52,622 nucleotides of DNA from NCBI GenBank assembly GCA_002482005.1, contig DLFD01000025.1, positions 1 to 52,622 of the forward strand. Direction: 5' to 3'. The DNA is from Lachnospiraceae bacterium UBA7729 (GTDB lineage: Bacteria; Bacillota; Clostridia; Lachnospirales; Lachnospiraceae). Positions 17,373-26,383 of this stretch are shown piece by piece. The position numbers and the translations under genes were made by a program. Below the pieces are notes generated by a model. It saw nothing but the letters and a program-made list of their open reading frames with translations. It was not told the DNA's origin and did not search any database. Numbering within the stretch: position 1 is the first letter of the stretch; every line of letters begins with the position of its first letter.

Positions 17373-18839
17373 ATGACAGAAGCAGAGAAGCAGAGCTATA
17401 ACCCATTTCTACCTCTGAATGAATATGTTCCGGACGGGGAACCGCATGTGTTCGGAGACCGGGTCTATCTCTTCGGGTCACATGACAAAGAAGGGGGCGA
17501 AAGCTTCTGCCTGCTTGACTATGTGGTATGGTCCGCACCGGTGGATGATCTGGGCAGCTGGACCAATACCGGCGTGACTTATTCGGCCAGGCAAGACCCG
17601 CTCTATGAGGAAGGTAAAAACTGTTCTCTTTACGCGCCGGACGTGGTGCAGGGAAATGACGGACGCTATTATCTCTATTACTGTTTATCCGGTTTCAAGG
17701 GAGACGGAGGCTACCGGAACCCTGTCAGTGTAGCGGTTTCTGACAAACCGGACGGAAAATACAGCTATCTGGGTTTTGTACGGACTCCGGACGGGAAGCC
17801 TTATCTTCACTATGTGTGCTTTGATCCTGCTGTCATCAACGACCAGGGGACGATCCGGCTTTACTACGGCACCTGCTATCCCTTCGATGAGTATGGAAAA
17901 GTTTTGAACAAGCTTGTTTTTTCAAAAGTAAAAAGAACGATGTTCGGACGTGAGGCAGAGATGGGCGCGGTTACGGTGGAGCTGGAGGACGATATGCTGA
18001 CCGTGCGCGGGGAAGCCAGGCGCATCATTCCGACAAAGACAAAAAAGACGCCCTTTGCGGGTCATGCTTTTTTTGAAGGAAGCTCGATCCGGAAGGTCGG
18101 AGATACCTATTATTTTATCTATTCCTCTTTGCTCAATCACGAGCTTGTATACGCAATCAGCAAGAAACCGGACCGGGATTTTCAGTATGGCGGCACGATC
18201 ATTTCCACCGGAGATATCGGCCTTGACGGCAGGGAAGCGAAGGATCGCCTGAACCATACAGGAACGACGCATGGAAGCATCGAATGCATCAATGGACAAT
18301 GGTACGTGTTTTACCATCGTATGACCCACAACTCTGCGTACAGCCGTCAGGCCTGCGCGGAGAAAATCACGATTGAGCCGGACGGCTCCATCCGTCAGGT
18401 GCCGGTGACCAGCTGCGGCCTGAACCGCGGTTCGCTCAAAGCAGAAGGAACTTACCCATCCGCAATTGCCTGCGTGCTGACGGACGGTCACATGGAACAC
18501 TGCGGCAATGGTTCTCCCAGGAAAAAACACCCCAATCACACCAATCAGGGAGACCAGCATTTCATTACAGGCATTATGGACAATACCCTGATCGGTTTCC
18601 GGTATTTCTCTTTTACAGGGAAGCAGAAGCTGACGCTTGAGACGCGGGGTCAGGGAGCGGGCGAATTTCAGATTTCAACAAAGATGGGAGGAGAAGCAAT
18701 CGGCAGCATCCGCGTCACTTCAGCAGAGGAGTGGCAGGCGGACAGCGGGGAGATTGTTTTTCCAACAGAAGAAGCGCCCCTGTACCTGACCTATAAGGGG
18801 AGCGGAAACAAAGACCTGCTGTCGATTTCCTTTACCTGA
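17373..18839 (+). CDS. Glycoside hydrolase family 43
   Basis: A 488-residue GH43 five-bladed beta-propeller (alpha-L-arabinofuranosidase or beta-xylosidase class) with no signal peptide, so intracellular. Catalytic residues are visible: base Asp21 in YVPDGEPH, the pKa-modulating Asp in VCFDPAVIND, and the acid Glu in HAFFEGSSIRK. The blade segments YAPDVVQGNDGRYYLYY and GQWYVFYHR are typical. The last 130 residues form a beta-rich accessory domain. An upstream ATG ten codons earlier is in frame, but this start has a gaggagatt site. It is closely related to the GH43 gene at 21565. Confidence 0.92.
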   Translation: MTEAEKQSYNPFLPLNEYVPDGEPHVFGDRVYLFGSHDKEGGESFCLLDYVVWSAPVDDLGSWTNTGVTYSARQDPLYEEGKNCSLYAPDVVQGNDGRYYLYYCLSGFKGDGGYRNPVSVAVSDKPDGKYSYLGFVRTPDGKPYLHYVCFDPAVINDQGTIRLYYGTCYPFDEYGKVLNKLVFSKVKRTMFGREAEMGAVTVELEDDMLTVRGEARRIIPTKTKKTPFAGHAFFEGSSIRKVGDTYYFIYSSLLNHELVYAISKKPDRDFQYGGTIISTGDIGLDGREAKDRLNHTGTTHGSIECINGQWYVFYHRMTHNSAYSRQACAEKITIEPDGSIRQVPVTSCGLNRGSLKAEGTYPSAIACVLTDGHMEHCGNGSPRKKHPNHTNQGDQHFITGIMDNTLIGFRYFSFTGKQKLTLETRGQGAGEFQISTKMGGEAIGSIRVTSAEEWQADSGEIVFPTEEAPLYLTYKGSGNKDLLSISFT

Positions 18840-18912
18840 GGTGTGCTTCACTTTGCTTAAAACAAAGAAACCGAGATGTAAGCTTCATCTCGCTTTAACG
18901 GAGAAAAACGTC

Positions 18913-21533
18913 ATGGCAAGATTTTCACTCATGCAGAAAACACTGAATCTGGAACAGACGGACGGCAAATACAGTGCCTTCGCCAAATGCACCTATGCGC
19001 TTCCGATCCGCCTGTCCAGACCGCTCGCCAAAGACGGATACGGGACGGTCGAGGTGGACGGAATCGAGATCAGCCGGGAAAAACATTTCTCATGGACTCC
19101 GTTGTGAAGGTGAATTGTATGCTGGTTCCCGTGGGCGAAGTAGCCAGAGAGTATGACCGGGAGTATACGATTTCCTTCCGCAACTTCAAGGCGGATGACG
19201 GAAGCGCCTTCAGAAACCAGTCTTTCCGCTTCCGGACTCTGCCCAGAAGGAAGAAGGACCCGAAGTATGCTGCGCATGACGCAGCTGCTTTTCAGGCGGC
19301 GGCCGAGGGCATGGTCCTGTTGAAGAACGAAGACCATTTGCTGCCTCTTAAGCCGGATACCCTGCTGAACTGCTTCGGCGCAGCACAGTATATCTTCCGA
19401 AACAGTGCGACCGGCGCGGGGCTCATTAATCCCCGCTGGCAGGCAAATTTCCACGAATCGGTCAGGGAGCACAGCTGCTTTACGGTAAATGAAGAGGTAA
19501 GCAGCCTCTACAGCCGCCTGAAGGATGTTGTTCCCACAGAAGCACAGCTGAAAAAAGCAAGGGAAAAAAGTGATACAGCCCTGATTTTCCTGTCAAGGAC
19601 GTCGGGAGAGTTTCTGGACAACAAGCCCATCAAGGGCGGCTATTATCTGACAGATGCAGAAGAGGCAATGATTGCGGCGGTGAGTGCTGTTTTTGACAGG
19701 ACACTGGCCATTATCAACACCGGTTACCCGATCGACATGCGCTGGATGGAGACCTACCAGATCAAAGCGGCGATCTACACCGGCTTTGCGGGCATGTGCG
19801 CAGGCTATGCCCTCATGGAACTGCTGGACGGCCGCCAGTGCCCGAGCGGCAGGCTGCCCAATACCTGGGCATTGGATTATTATGACTATCCTTCCGCTCA
19901 CAATTTCCCGAACTTTCAGGAAGGGGACCCGGTGCCGGGCGAGAAAAGCCACGGGGTCCGTATATTTTATGAGGAAGACATCTATGTCGGCTACCGGTAT
20001 TTTGACACCTTCAAAAAGCCGGTCCAGTATTCGTTCGGGCACGGCCTCAGCTATACGGAATTTTCCTGGGCTGCGGCTTTACAGGCGGGCGTGACAGGCG
20101 GCCAGGAAGGCACTTCCGTTTCGGAAAAGGGAGTTTCTGTTTCAGCGAAGGTCAGGAATATTGGTACATGCAGCGGAAAAGAAGTCCTGCAGCTCTATGT
20201 GGGGGCCCCGGACGGAAAGCTGGAAAAGCCCCGCCGGGTGCTGGTCGATTTTGGAAAAACAAAGTTCCTTCAGGCAGGCGAAGCGCAGATGCTGACTCTG
20301 AAAGCGGAGCCTATGCGGTTTGCCTCTTACGACGAAGAAAGTCACAGCTATATACTTGAAGCCGGTACCTATACCATTTGGCTGGGTGAGAGCCTTGCGG
20401 AGGCAAAAGAGGTTGGAGAATTCCGAATCGGGGAAACGGTTACTCTCCGGACAGTCACACCGGTGGCCAGACCAGTAGAGACCTTCCATCGCATGAGCAA
20501 GGCGGAACCCTTTGTGAAGGAAGACTCATGCATTGTTCCGCTTTCCGAAAGAATTCCGGTACCTGCAAAGCGGGAAGAGTTTCCGGCTATGTCCCTCAGT
20601 GGAACCCTAAAGAAGAAACAAAAGAGCAAAATCTCGTTTTCCGAACTGAAATCGGATCCTTCTCTTCTGGATCCTTTCGCAGCACAGCTCAGCACGTCTG
20701 AACTCTGCCGGCTGAATGTCAGCACAGGCGCGGACTGGTATATGCCCTGGGGAGATGGAACGGCAGGAGGAACGCCTAAGATTTCCAGATACGGCCTTCC
20801 TGCCATCAGAGTTTCTGACGGAAATACGGGACTGAATATTGTTAAGCCCAATACCGGATTCCCATCCAGCTGCACAATTGCTGCCAGCTTCAACAAGGAA
20901 CTGGCAGAGCAAGTCGGCAGAGTGATCGGGCAGGAATCAAAGGAAAACGGAATTGCTGTCAACCTCGGTCCGGCTATGAACATTCAGCGGAATATCCTGT
21001 GCGGAAGACATCCGGAATATTTTTCCGAGGACCCTCTGCTGGCGGGATTCATGGCAGGCTGTCACGCCAGGGGACTGGAAGAGGAAGGGACGCAGAGTAC
21101 CTATAAGCACCTCTTCTGCAACAATTCGGAAACATCCAGAAAGGGCAGCCACAGCATTGTATCCGAACGCGCGCTGCGTGAACTTTACTTCCGGGTTTTT
21201 GAACTTGCTTTTGACGTTCAGAAGCCCAGCTGCGTTATGACAAGCTATAACGCACTCAACGGAATCTATCCTGCTGAAAGCGCGGAAATCCTGCAGACGC
21301 TGGTACGGGGTGAATGGGGATTTGACGGTCTTATCATGACCGACTGGAACTCCTGCGACACCATCGAACCGGTAGAAATCGTCCGTGCAGGCACGAGCTG
21401 GCTCACCGAAGGCGGCAGAAAATACGTGAAAATCCTGAAGAAAGCCGTGAAAGACGGACGGCTGTCTGCCGATATCCTGCGTGACAACACAAAATACGTA
21501 ATTGGCATGGTCATGAAAAGCCGGACAAAGTGA
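18913..21533 (+). pseudogene. Domain-permuted GH3 beta-glycosidase, frameshifted
   Basis: A glycoside hydrolase family 3 enzyme with the domains in reversed order: the GH3 C-terminal alpha/beta domain comes first (AEGMVLLKNEDHLLPL, TGFAGMCAGYALMELLDG), a fibronectin-like domain is central (VGYRYFDTFKKPVQYSFGHG), and the catalytic barrel is last, with GPAMNIQRNILCGRHPEYFS and the nucleophile Asp in GLIMTDWNS. Permuted GH3 enzymes are known in rumen and gut Firmicutes. A 1-bp loss between about 19079 and 19098 separates the first 58 codons from the remaining 800. The ATG at 18913 has a cggag site. An internal start after the break could still give a shortened enzyme. Confidence 0.88.
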
Positions 21534-21564
21534 TTACAGTGAATAAAAAGTGAGAGGTGTGTGT

Positions 21565-22977
21565 ATGACAGCAGCTTTTAATCCTTATCTTCCCAGCTAT
21601 GAGTATGTTCCCGACGGGGAGCCGCATATTTTTGAAGGCCGCCTTTATGTTTTCGGCAGTCATGATGCCTTCAACGGTCCGGAATTCTGTGTGAATGATT
21701 ATGTGGCCTATTCCGCGCCGCTGGACGACCTGGGCGCATGGAGGTTCGAAGGCTTCATCTACAGGGCAAAGCAGGATCCTTTGAACGCGAAGGGAAAGGA
21801 ACATATGAATGCCCCGGACGTTTGTCAGGGAGCGGACGGACGCTACTATCTCTATTATCAGCTCCACCGCGAAGTTGTCACCTCTGTGGCGGTTGCGGAC
21901 AAGCCTGCCGGGCCGTATGAGTTTTACGGCCATGTAAAGCATCCGGACGGCACGCTCTATGGAAAGAAAAAAGGAGATGCCTATAACTTTGATCCGGGCA
22001 TGCTGGCGGATACCGACGGCAGAATTTATATGTATACCGGTTTTTCTCCGGACAAGGGCTTTTTGCGGACGGTCATGAAGCTGCGTGGCGGCGCTTTTGA
22101 CAGCGGCACGGTTGCGGAGCTGGAAACAGACATGCTGACGATCAAAGGGACGCCAAAGGCAACGGTTCCGGGAGAAATTTTTGCAAAAAACACCGAGTTT
22201 GAAGGCCATGGCTTCTTCGAAGCCAGCAGTCCCCGCAAGATTAATGGCAGGTATTATCTCGTTTATTCCTCCGTACAGAGTCACGAGCTTTGCTATGCGA
22301 CGTCCGACAGTCCTATGGGGACCTGGCATTATGGCGGCACCATCGTCAGTAACGGAGACATCGGACTTCCAGGCGTAACGGCGGATAAGGCTCGGAATTT
22401 TACCGGCAACACCCACGGCGGTCTGGTGGAGGTGGATGGCCAGTGGTACGTCTTCTACCACCGCCATACAAACCAGCAGATGTGCGCGAGGCAGGGCTGT
22501 GCGGAGAAGATTGAAATTCTTCCGGACGGAAGCATCCCGCAGGTGGAGATGACCTCCTGCGGTCTGAACCGGGGACCGCTGCCTGCCAGGGGAACTTACC
22601 AGGCACGGATCGCCTGCAATCTTATGGGCGTAAATGGTACTTACAAATACGCAAAAGCTCACGACAGCAGGGATGACTATCCCTTCTTCACCCAGACCGG
22701 AGAGGACCGCGAATCCGACGGCGACCAGTATATCGCCAATATGAAAAGCGGCGCCATGGCGGGATTCAAGTACTTCCTCTTTGACGGAAGCGAAAAGGAA
22801 ATTTCGGTCCAGGGGAAGGGAAGCGGCAGCTTTGCTGTGTCAGACGGAACAAAAGAGCTTGCCGTTGTGCCAGTGAACGGCAGCGCTGAACTGAAAGTGT
22901 CGCCCGGCACCCATGCCCTGTATTTCATCTATAAGGGAACAGATGTGGCAGACTTCAGGACATTTACCATCCACTGA
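21565..22977 (+). CDS. Glycoside hydrolase family 43
   Basis: A 470-residue intracellular GH43 enzyme, a paralogue of the GH43 at 17373 along its whole length (shared EYVPDGEPH, YAPxVxQGxDGRYYLYY-type blade and SCGLNRGPL). Catalytic base Asp17 in YVPDGEPH, Asp in NFDPGMLADTDG and acid Glu in HGFFEASSPRK are all present. The C-terminal beta domain matches that of its paralogue. An in-frame ATG five codons earlier exists; the chosen start follows a gagaggtg site. With GH2 and GH3 it suggests breakdown of arabinose- or xylose-bearing glycosides; the exact bond is not readable. Confidence 0.92.
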   Translation: MTAAFNPYLPSYEYVPDGEPHIFEGRLYVFGSHDAFNGPEFCVNDYVAYSAPLDDLGAWRFEGFIYRAKQDPLNAKGKEHMNAPDVCQGADGRYYLYYQLHREVVTSVAVADKPAGPYEFYGHVKHPDGTLYGKKKGDAYNFDPGMLADTDGRIYMYTGFSPDKGFLRTVMKLRGGAFDSGTVAELETDMLTIKGTPKATVPGEIFAKNTEFEGHGFFEASSPRKINGRYYLVYSSVQSHELCYATSDSPMGTWHYGGTIVSNGDIGLPGVTADKARNFTGNTHGGLVEVDGQWYVFYHRHTNQQMCARQGCAEKIEILPDGSIPQVEMTSCGLNRGPLPARGTYQARIACNLMGVNGTYKYAKAHDSRDDYPFFTQTGEDRESDGDQYIANMKSGAMAGFKYFLFDGSEKEISVQGKGSGSFAVSDGTKELAVVPVNGSAELKVSPGTHALYFIYKGTDVADFRTFTIH

Positions 22978-23057
22978 GATATGCCATTGTGGTTATGCCC
23001 AAAAGAAGTAAAAATACAACTGTCAACTGTCACAAATTATGAAGGAGGGAGATTCAC

Positions 23058-24507
23058 ATGAGCACTAATAACGAAAAAACAAAACGTACCCCGAAAGAGA
23101 TGACTGCCGGAAGAGCATTATTTGGTTCTCTTGCCCCAATCATCCTGCTCGTTGCTTTGATTCTGATCGGAGCAGATGTTGCTATTGCAACCATCGCAGC
23201 TGTATTTCTTATTGTCATCTTTGTCTGCTGGATGGGATATCCGTGGGAAAGGGTCGAGAAAGCAATGTCAAATGGCCTGGGCTCCATAGGGCAGGCATTG
23301 ATCGTCATGCTTCTGGTTGGCTGTATGATAGCGGTACTCATGTCATCCGGCTGCATTCCGACTCTGCTGTATTATGGTATCAAAATTGTTAGTCCTAAGG
23401 CATTTCTTCCAATCTGCTTTCTTCTTCCTGCTTTCATGTCCGTATGCTGCGGAACCAGCTGGGGAGCAATCAGTACGATCGGTGTGGTCCTCTGCAGTAT
23501 GGCTGCAGGGATGGGGATCCCAGTATACATTGCAGCAGGTGCTGTCGTATCCGGAGCATATTTCGGTGACAAGATGAGTCCCCTTTCCGATACAACATTG
23601 CTTGCGGCCGCATCCTGTGATATTTCTGTTTTTGATCACATCACCTCGATGTTACTATACGACGATACCGGCTACGTTGATATCCCTTGTGCTTTATATC
23701 ATACTTGGTGTGCGTGCTTCCGGTTCTATCGATACGGCCGCTGTCAATCAGCTGACTGACGGACTTTCAGGCCTTTTCCATATCAGTATCCTGAATATCA
23801 TCCCTATTGTTCTTGTTCTGGTCCTTTCACTTAAGAGAGTTCCGTCATTTATTACCTTTGGCGTTGGAATCGGTGCTGGTCTTGTCTGGTCCATGATTTT
23901 CCAAGGATACGGATTCATTGAAAATCTTGGATTTCTGATGAATGGTTTTTCTGCGGATAGTGGTGTTGAAGCAGTGAACACGCTTGTGAATCGCGGCGGC
24001 TTCTCCAGCATGCTTTCCCTGATTGGAATCATGATTGCATGCGGACTGATGAATGGACTCTACGATGAATTCAAGATTCTCGATGGGATTGTCAACGGTA
24101 TTACGAACAAGATCAAGTCTCCGAAGGGACTCCTGGTCAGTGTTATGATTGTGGCTTTGTTCCTCTGCATCGCAGGTGGACAGTACTCCGCAATCGCTAT
24201 CACTGCAGTTGCGTTCAAGACAGCATGCGATAAGATGGACATCAACCGCGGAGTGCTTTCACGAACACTGGAAGATGTTGGAACTATGGTTGCGGCTATT
24301 ATCCCATGGAATGCCTGGGTCATCGGAATTGGTGTCGTGCTTGGCGCAGCACCGATGGAATTCATCCCATACACATTCCTTTGCTTCCTTTGCCCGATTG
24401 TCGCCCTGGTCAATAATATTCTTGGCATCGGGCTGCTCAGGAAAAACGATCCGATCAAGTACCGTCCACTCTGGAGAAGACCGAAGGAGAACAGTACAGC
24501 TGCATAA
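23058..24507 (+). pseudogene. NhaC-family Na+/H+ antiporter, frameshifted
   Basis: A roughly 480-residue membrane transporter of the NhaC antiporter family. Characteristic segments are VCCGTSWGAISTIGVV, YFGDKMSPLSDTTLLAA and, late, IIPWNAWVIGIG. A frameshift near 23650 (one base gained, or two lost, just after ITSM) splits it; continuity on both sides is clear because the second frame resumes with TTIPATLISLVLYIILG. About twelve membrane helices are expected. A gaaggaggg ribosome site precedes the ATG. Close relatives near amino-acid genes carry amino acids rather than Na+; with the MalY-type gene 26 bases downstream, uptake of a sulfur amino acid is possible. Confidence 0.85.
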
Positions 24508-24533
24508 ACATATGCATGAAAGGATGATCGAAT

Positions 24534-25703
24534 ATGAATTTCAACTTTGATCAGACATTGGATCACCGATATGACCATTCTTACAGATGGGCACAGCCGG
24601 AAGGCAGGGACGATATCATCGGAATGGGTACTGCTGACATGGACTACGAGTGTGCCTCGGCAATCAGAGACGCTGTGGAGCATGTGGCGAGAGAGAATAC
24701 CTATAACTACAGAATGAAGACGGATCTTTATTATGAAAATCTGATCCGGTTTTATAAAGACTGGTTTAACACGGAGATCCGGAAGGAGTGGCTGTTCAAC
24801 ATCCCGGGAACACTTGCCGCGATCAGAATGCTTTTCGGTGCCTTCTCTCATGCGGGAGATTATATCATTACGCAGTCTCCGTATTTTGATGTATTCCATA
24901 TGATGATCACGGAAAGTGGCCGTCGGATGCTGCTGAACCCTATGAAACTGGTAAATGGAAGATATGAACTGGACTTTGAAGATTTCGAGGAGAAGATCAG
25001 GAAGTATCACCCGTCTATATTTCTGCTGATCAATCCGCAGAACCCGACTGGTAGAGTCTTTACAACTGAAGAACTGAACAGGCTTGTTGCTATCTGTGCA
25101 GAGAACCAGGTGCTGATCATATCGGACGAAGTACATGGCTTTGTGACTTTTGACGGCCACAATCATATACCGATTCTTGCTTTATCAGAAAAAGCGAGAG
25201 AAATTTCATTCTTGGTTGTAAGTTTCTCAAAGGGCTACAATCTCATGAGCCTTCCACATGCCCTTACGATGTGCGCCAATCCCATTCTTCAGGCAAGATG
25301 GCTACAATATGCTTTTCCTTTTGATTTTCAGTATGCGACGAATTCCTTTGCGCTTGCGGCAGTTACCGCCGCAACGAGCAGGGAAGGCCAGTACTGGCTC
25401 ACCGCTGTGAATCAGTATCTGAAAACAAACAGGGATCTGTTGTGTGACCGGCTGGAGAACAGCGGGCTTCCAATCCATCCTGTCAAACCGGAAGGGAGTT
25501 TTGTGCTCTGGGCTGACTGCAGAGAAATGGATACAGATCTTGATCATATTGATAGCATCTTCATGGATCAGGCGGGAATCGCACTCAACAATGGTTTGGA
25601 CCATGGCCCGGATGGACGGGGCTTTATCAGAATCAACTTTGCACTCACCAGAAAAAATCTTGAAATTGCCGCTGATCGAATCGACAGAATAAGCATATCA
25701 TAA
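24534..25703 (+). CDS. MalY/PatB-type PLP C-S lyase
   Basis: A 389-residue fold-type I PLP enzyme of the MalY/PatB branch, which cleaves C-S bonds (cystathionine, S-conjugated cysteines) to give thiols, pyruvate and ammonia. Signs: the N-terminal TADMDYECASAIRDA block that replaces the usual 'MWVADMDF', LINPQNPTGRVFTTEEL, ISDEVHGFVTFDG with the PLP-ring Asp, and Lys233 in SFSKGYNL as the Schiff-base lysine. The late FIRINFALTRKNLE holds the carboxylate-binding Arg. A gaaaggatg-like site precedes the start. It lies 26 bases after the antiporter and is probably cotranscribed. Confidence 0.9.
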   Translation: MNFNFDQTLDHRYDHSYRWAQPEGRDDIIGMGTADMDYECASAIRDAVEHVARENTYNYRMKTDLYYENLIRFYKDWFNTEIRKEWLFNIPGTLAAIRMLFGAFSHAGDYIITQSPYFDVFHMMITESGRRMLLNPMKLVNGRYELDFEDFEEKIRKYHPSIFLLINPQNPTGRVFTTEELNRLVAICAENQVLIISDEVHGFVTFDGHNHIPILALSEKAREISFLVVSFSKGYNLMSLPHALTMCANPILQARWLQYAFPFDFQYATNSFALAAVTAATSREGQYWLTAVNQYLKTNRDLLCDRLENSGLPIHPVKPEGSFVLWADCREMDTDLDHIDSIFMDQAGIALNNGLDHGPDGRGFIRINFALTRKNLEIAADRIDRISIS

Positions 25704-25766
25704 GCTTCAGGGGCAGAATCTATCAAAAAGAAAGCCAACTTCTAAAACCAGTCATTCAAATATTTT

Positions 25767-26227
25767 GGCTCTGTCACAACAGTGTGATGAAAATCGCCGT
25801 TTTAAACCAACGGTTGAGCGACACACATCGAAGGTCCTCCTATACTTAAGCGTAGGAGGATCTTCTTATGCCCACACTGATCTCCGTAATATCTGACTAC
25901 GACCTGCTCTCTGACGATGATCAGGAGAAGTTCAAACGTATCGTGCTCGGACGGGTCGTAAAGTCTACGACCCTGAACGATGCCGCCGAACTGCGCTTCA
26001 AGGACGGCCTCGTCTGCCCGAAATGTGGATGCGTCCATGTCGTTCGCAACGTTCATGACAGGAAAGGCAATCAGAGATACCGCTGCATGGACTGCGGCTC
26101 CACGTTCTCCGCAACATCCAACAGCATCGTCTCTCCTCCAACAAAAAAGCCGGATGCTCAATGTAGGAGTCTCCGGCGATCACAAAGTGTTATCCGTTCT
26201 TATTATGTCAGAAAGTTTCTGATATAA
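25767..26227 (+). mobile_element. IS1595-family element remnant, left end
   Basis: The left boundary is suggested by ggctctgtcacaacagtgtg at 25767, an end sequence resembling IS1595-type elements. A hairpin, tcctccta (25835-25842) with taggagga (25853-25860), overlaps the transposase ribosome site and may limit its translation. The transposase gene is cut short and no matching right end was found before the next gene, so only the 5' part of the element survives. Confidence 0.6.
25868..26227 (+). pseudogene. IS1595-family transposase, N-terminal part
   Basis: This 119-codon frame begins like an IS1595-family (ISXO2-like) transposase, with an N-terminal helical region and a zinc ribbon made of CPKCG and CMDCG (residues 54-58 and 74-78) followed by FSATSNSIVS. 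Similarity ends after about residue 95, where a deletion has joined unrelated sequence. The DDE catalytic domain, about 200 further residues, is absent, so the protein cannot transpose. The start has a taggagga site. Confidence 0.75.
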
Positions 26228-26383
26228 AAGAACGAAAGAAAGCGCCGAAGACGATGGTCTGATATTTGAACTTATTGGTTTTGAAATGTTGCTTGTATAG
26301 ACATTAGATCCACCCGGAATTAAAATAGAGATAATTTCTGGAGCATACTTGAGACTTTCGAATATTGTGCAGGGGCTGTTGGC

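Noticed and set aside
21511..22662. Minus-strand frame of 383 codons
   Set aside because: Antisense to a GH43 gene with all catalytic residues; the composition is His/Arg-rich as expected for a shadow.
24060..25166. Minus-strand frame of 368 codons
   Set aside because: Crosses two plus-strand genes (antiporter end and MalY-type lyase) with well-supported motifs.
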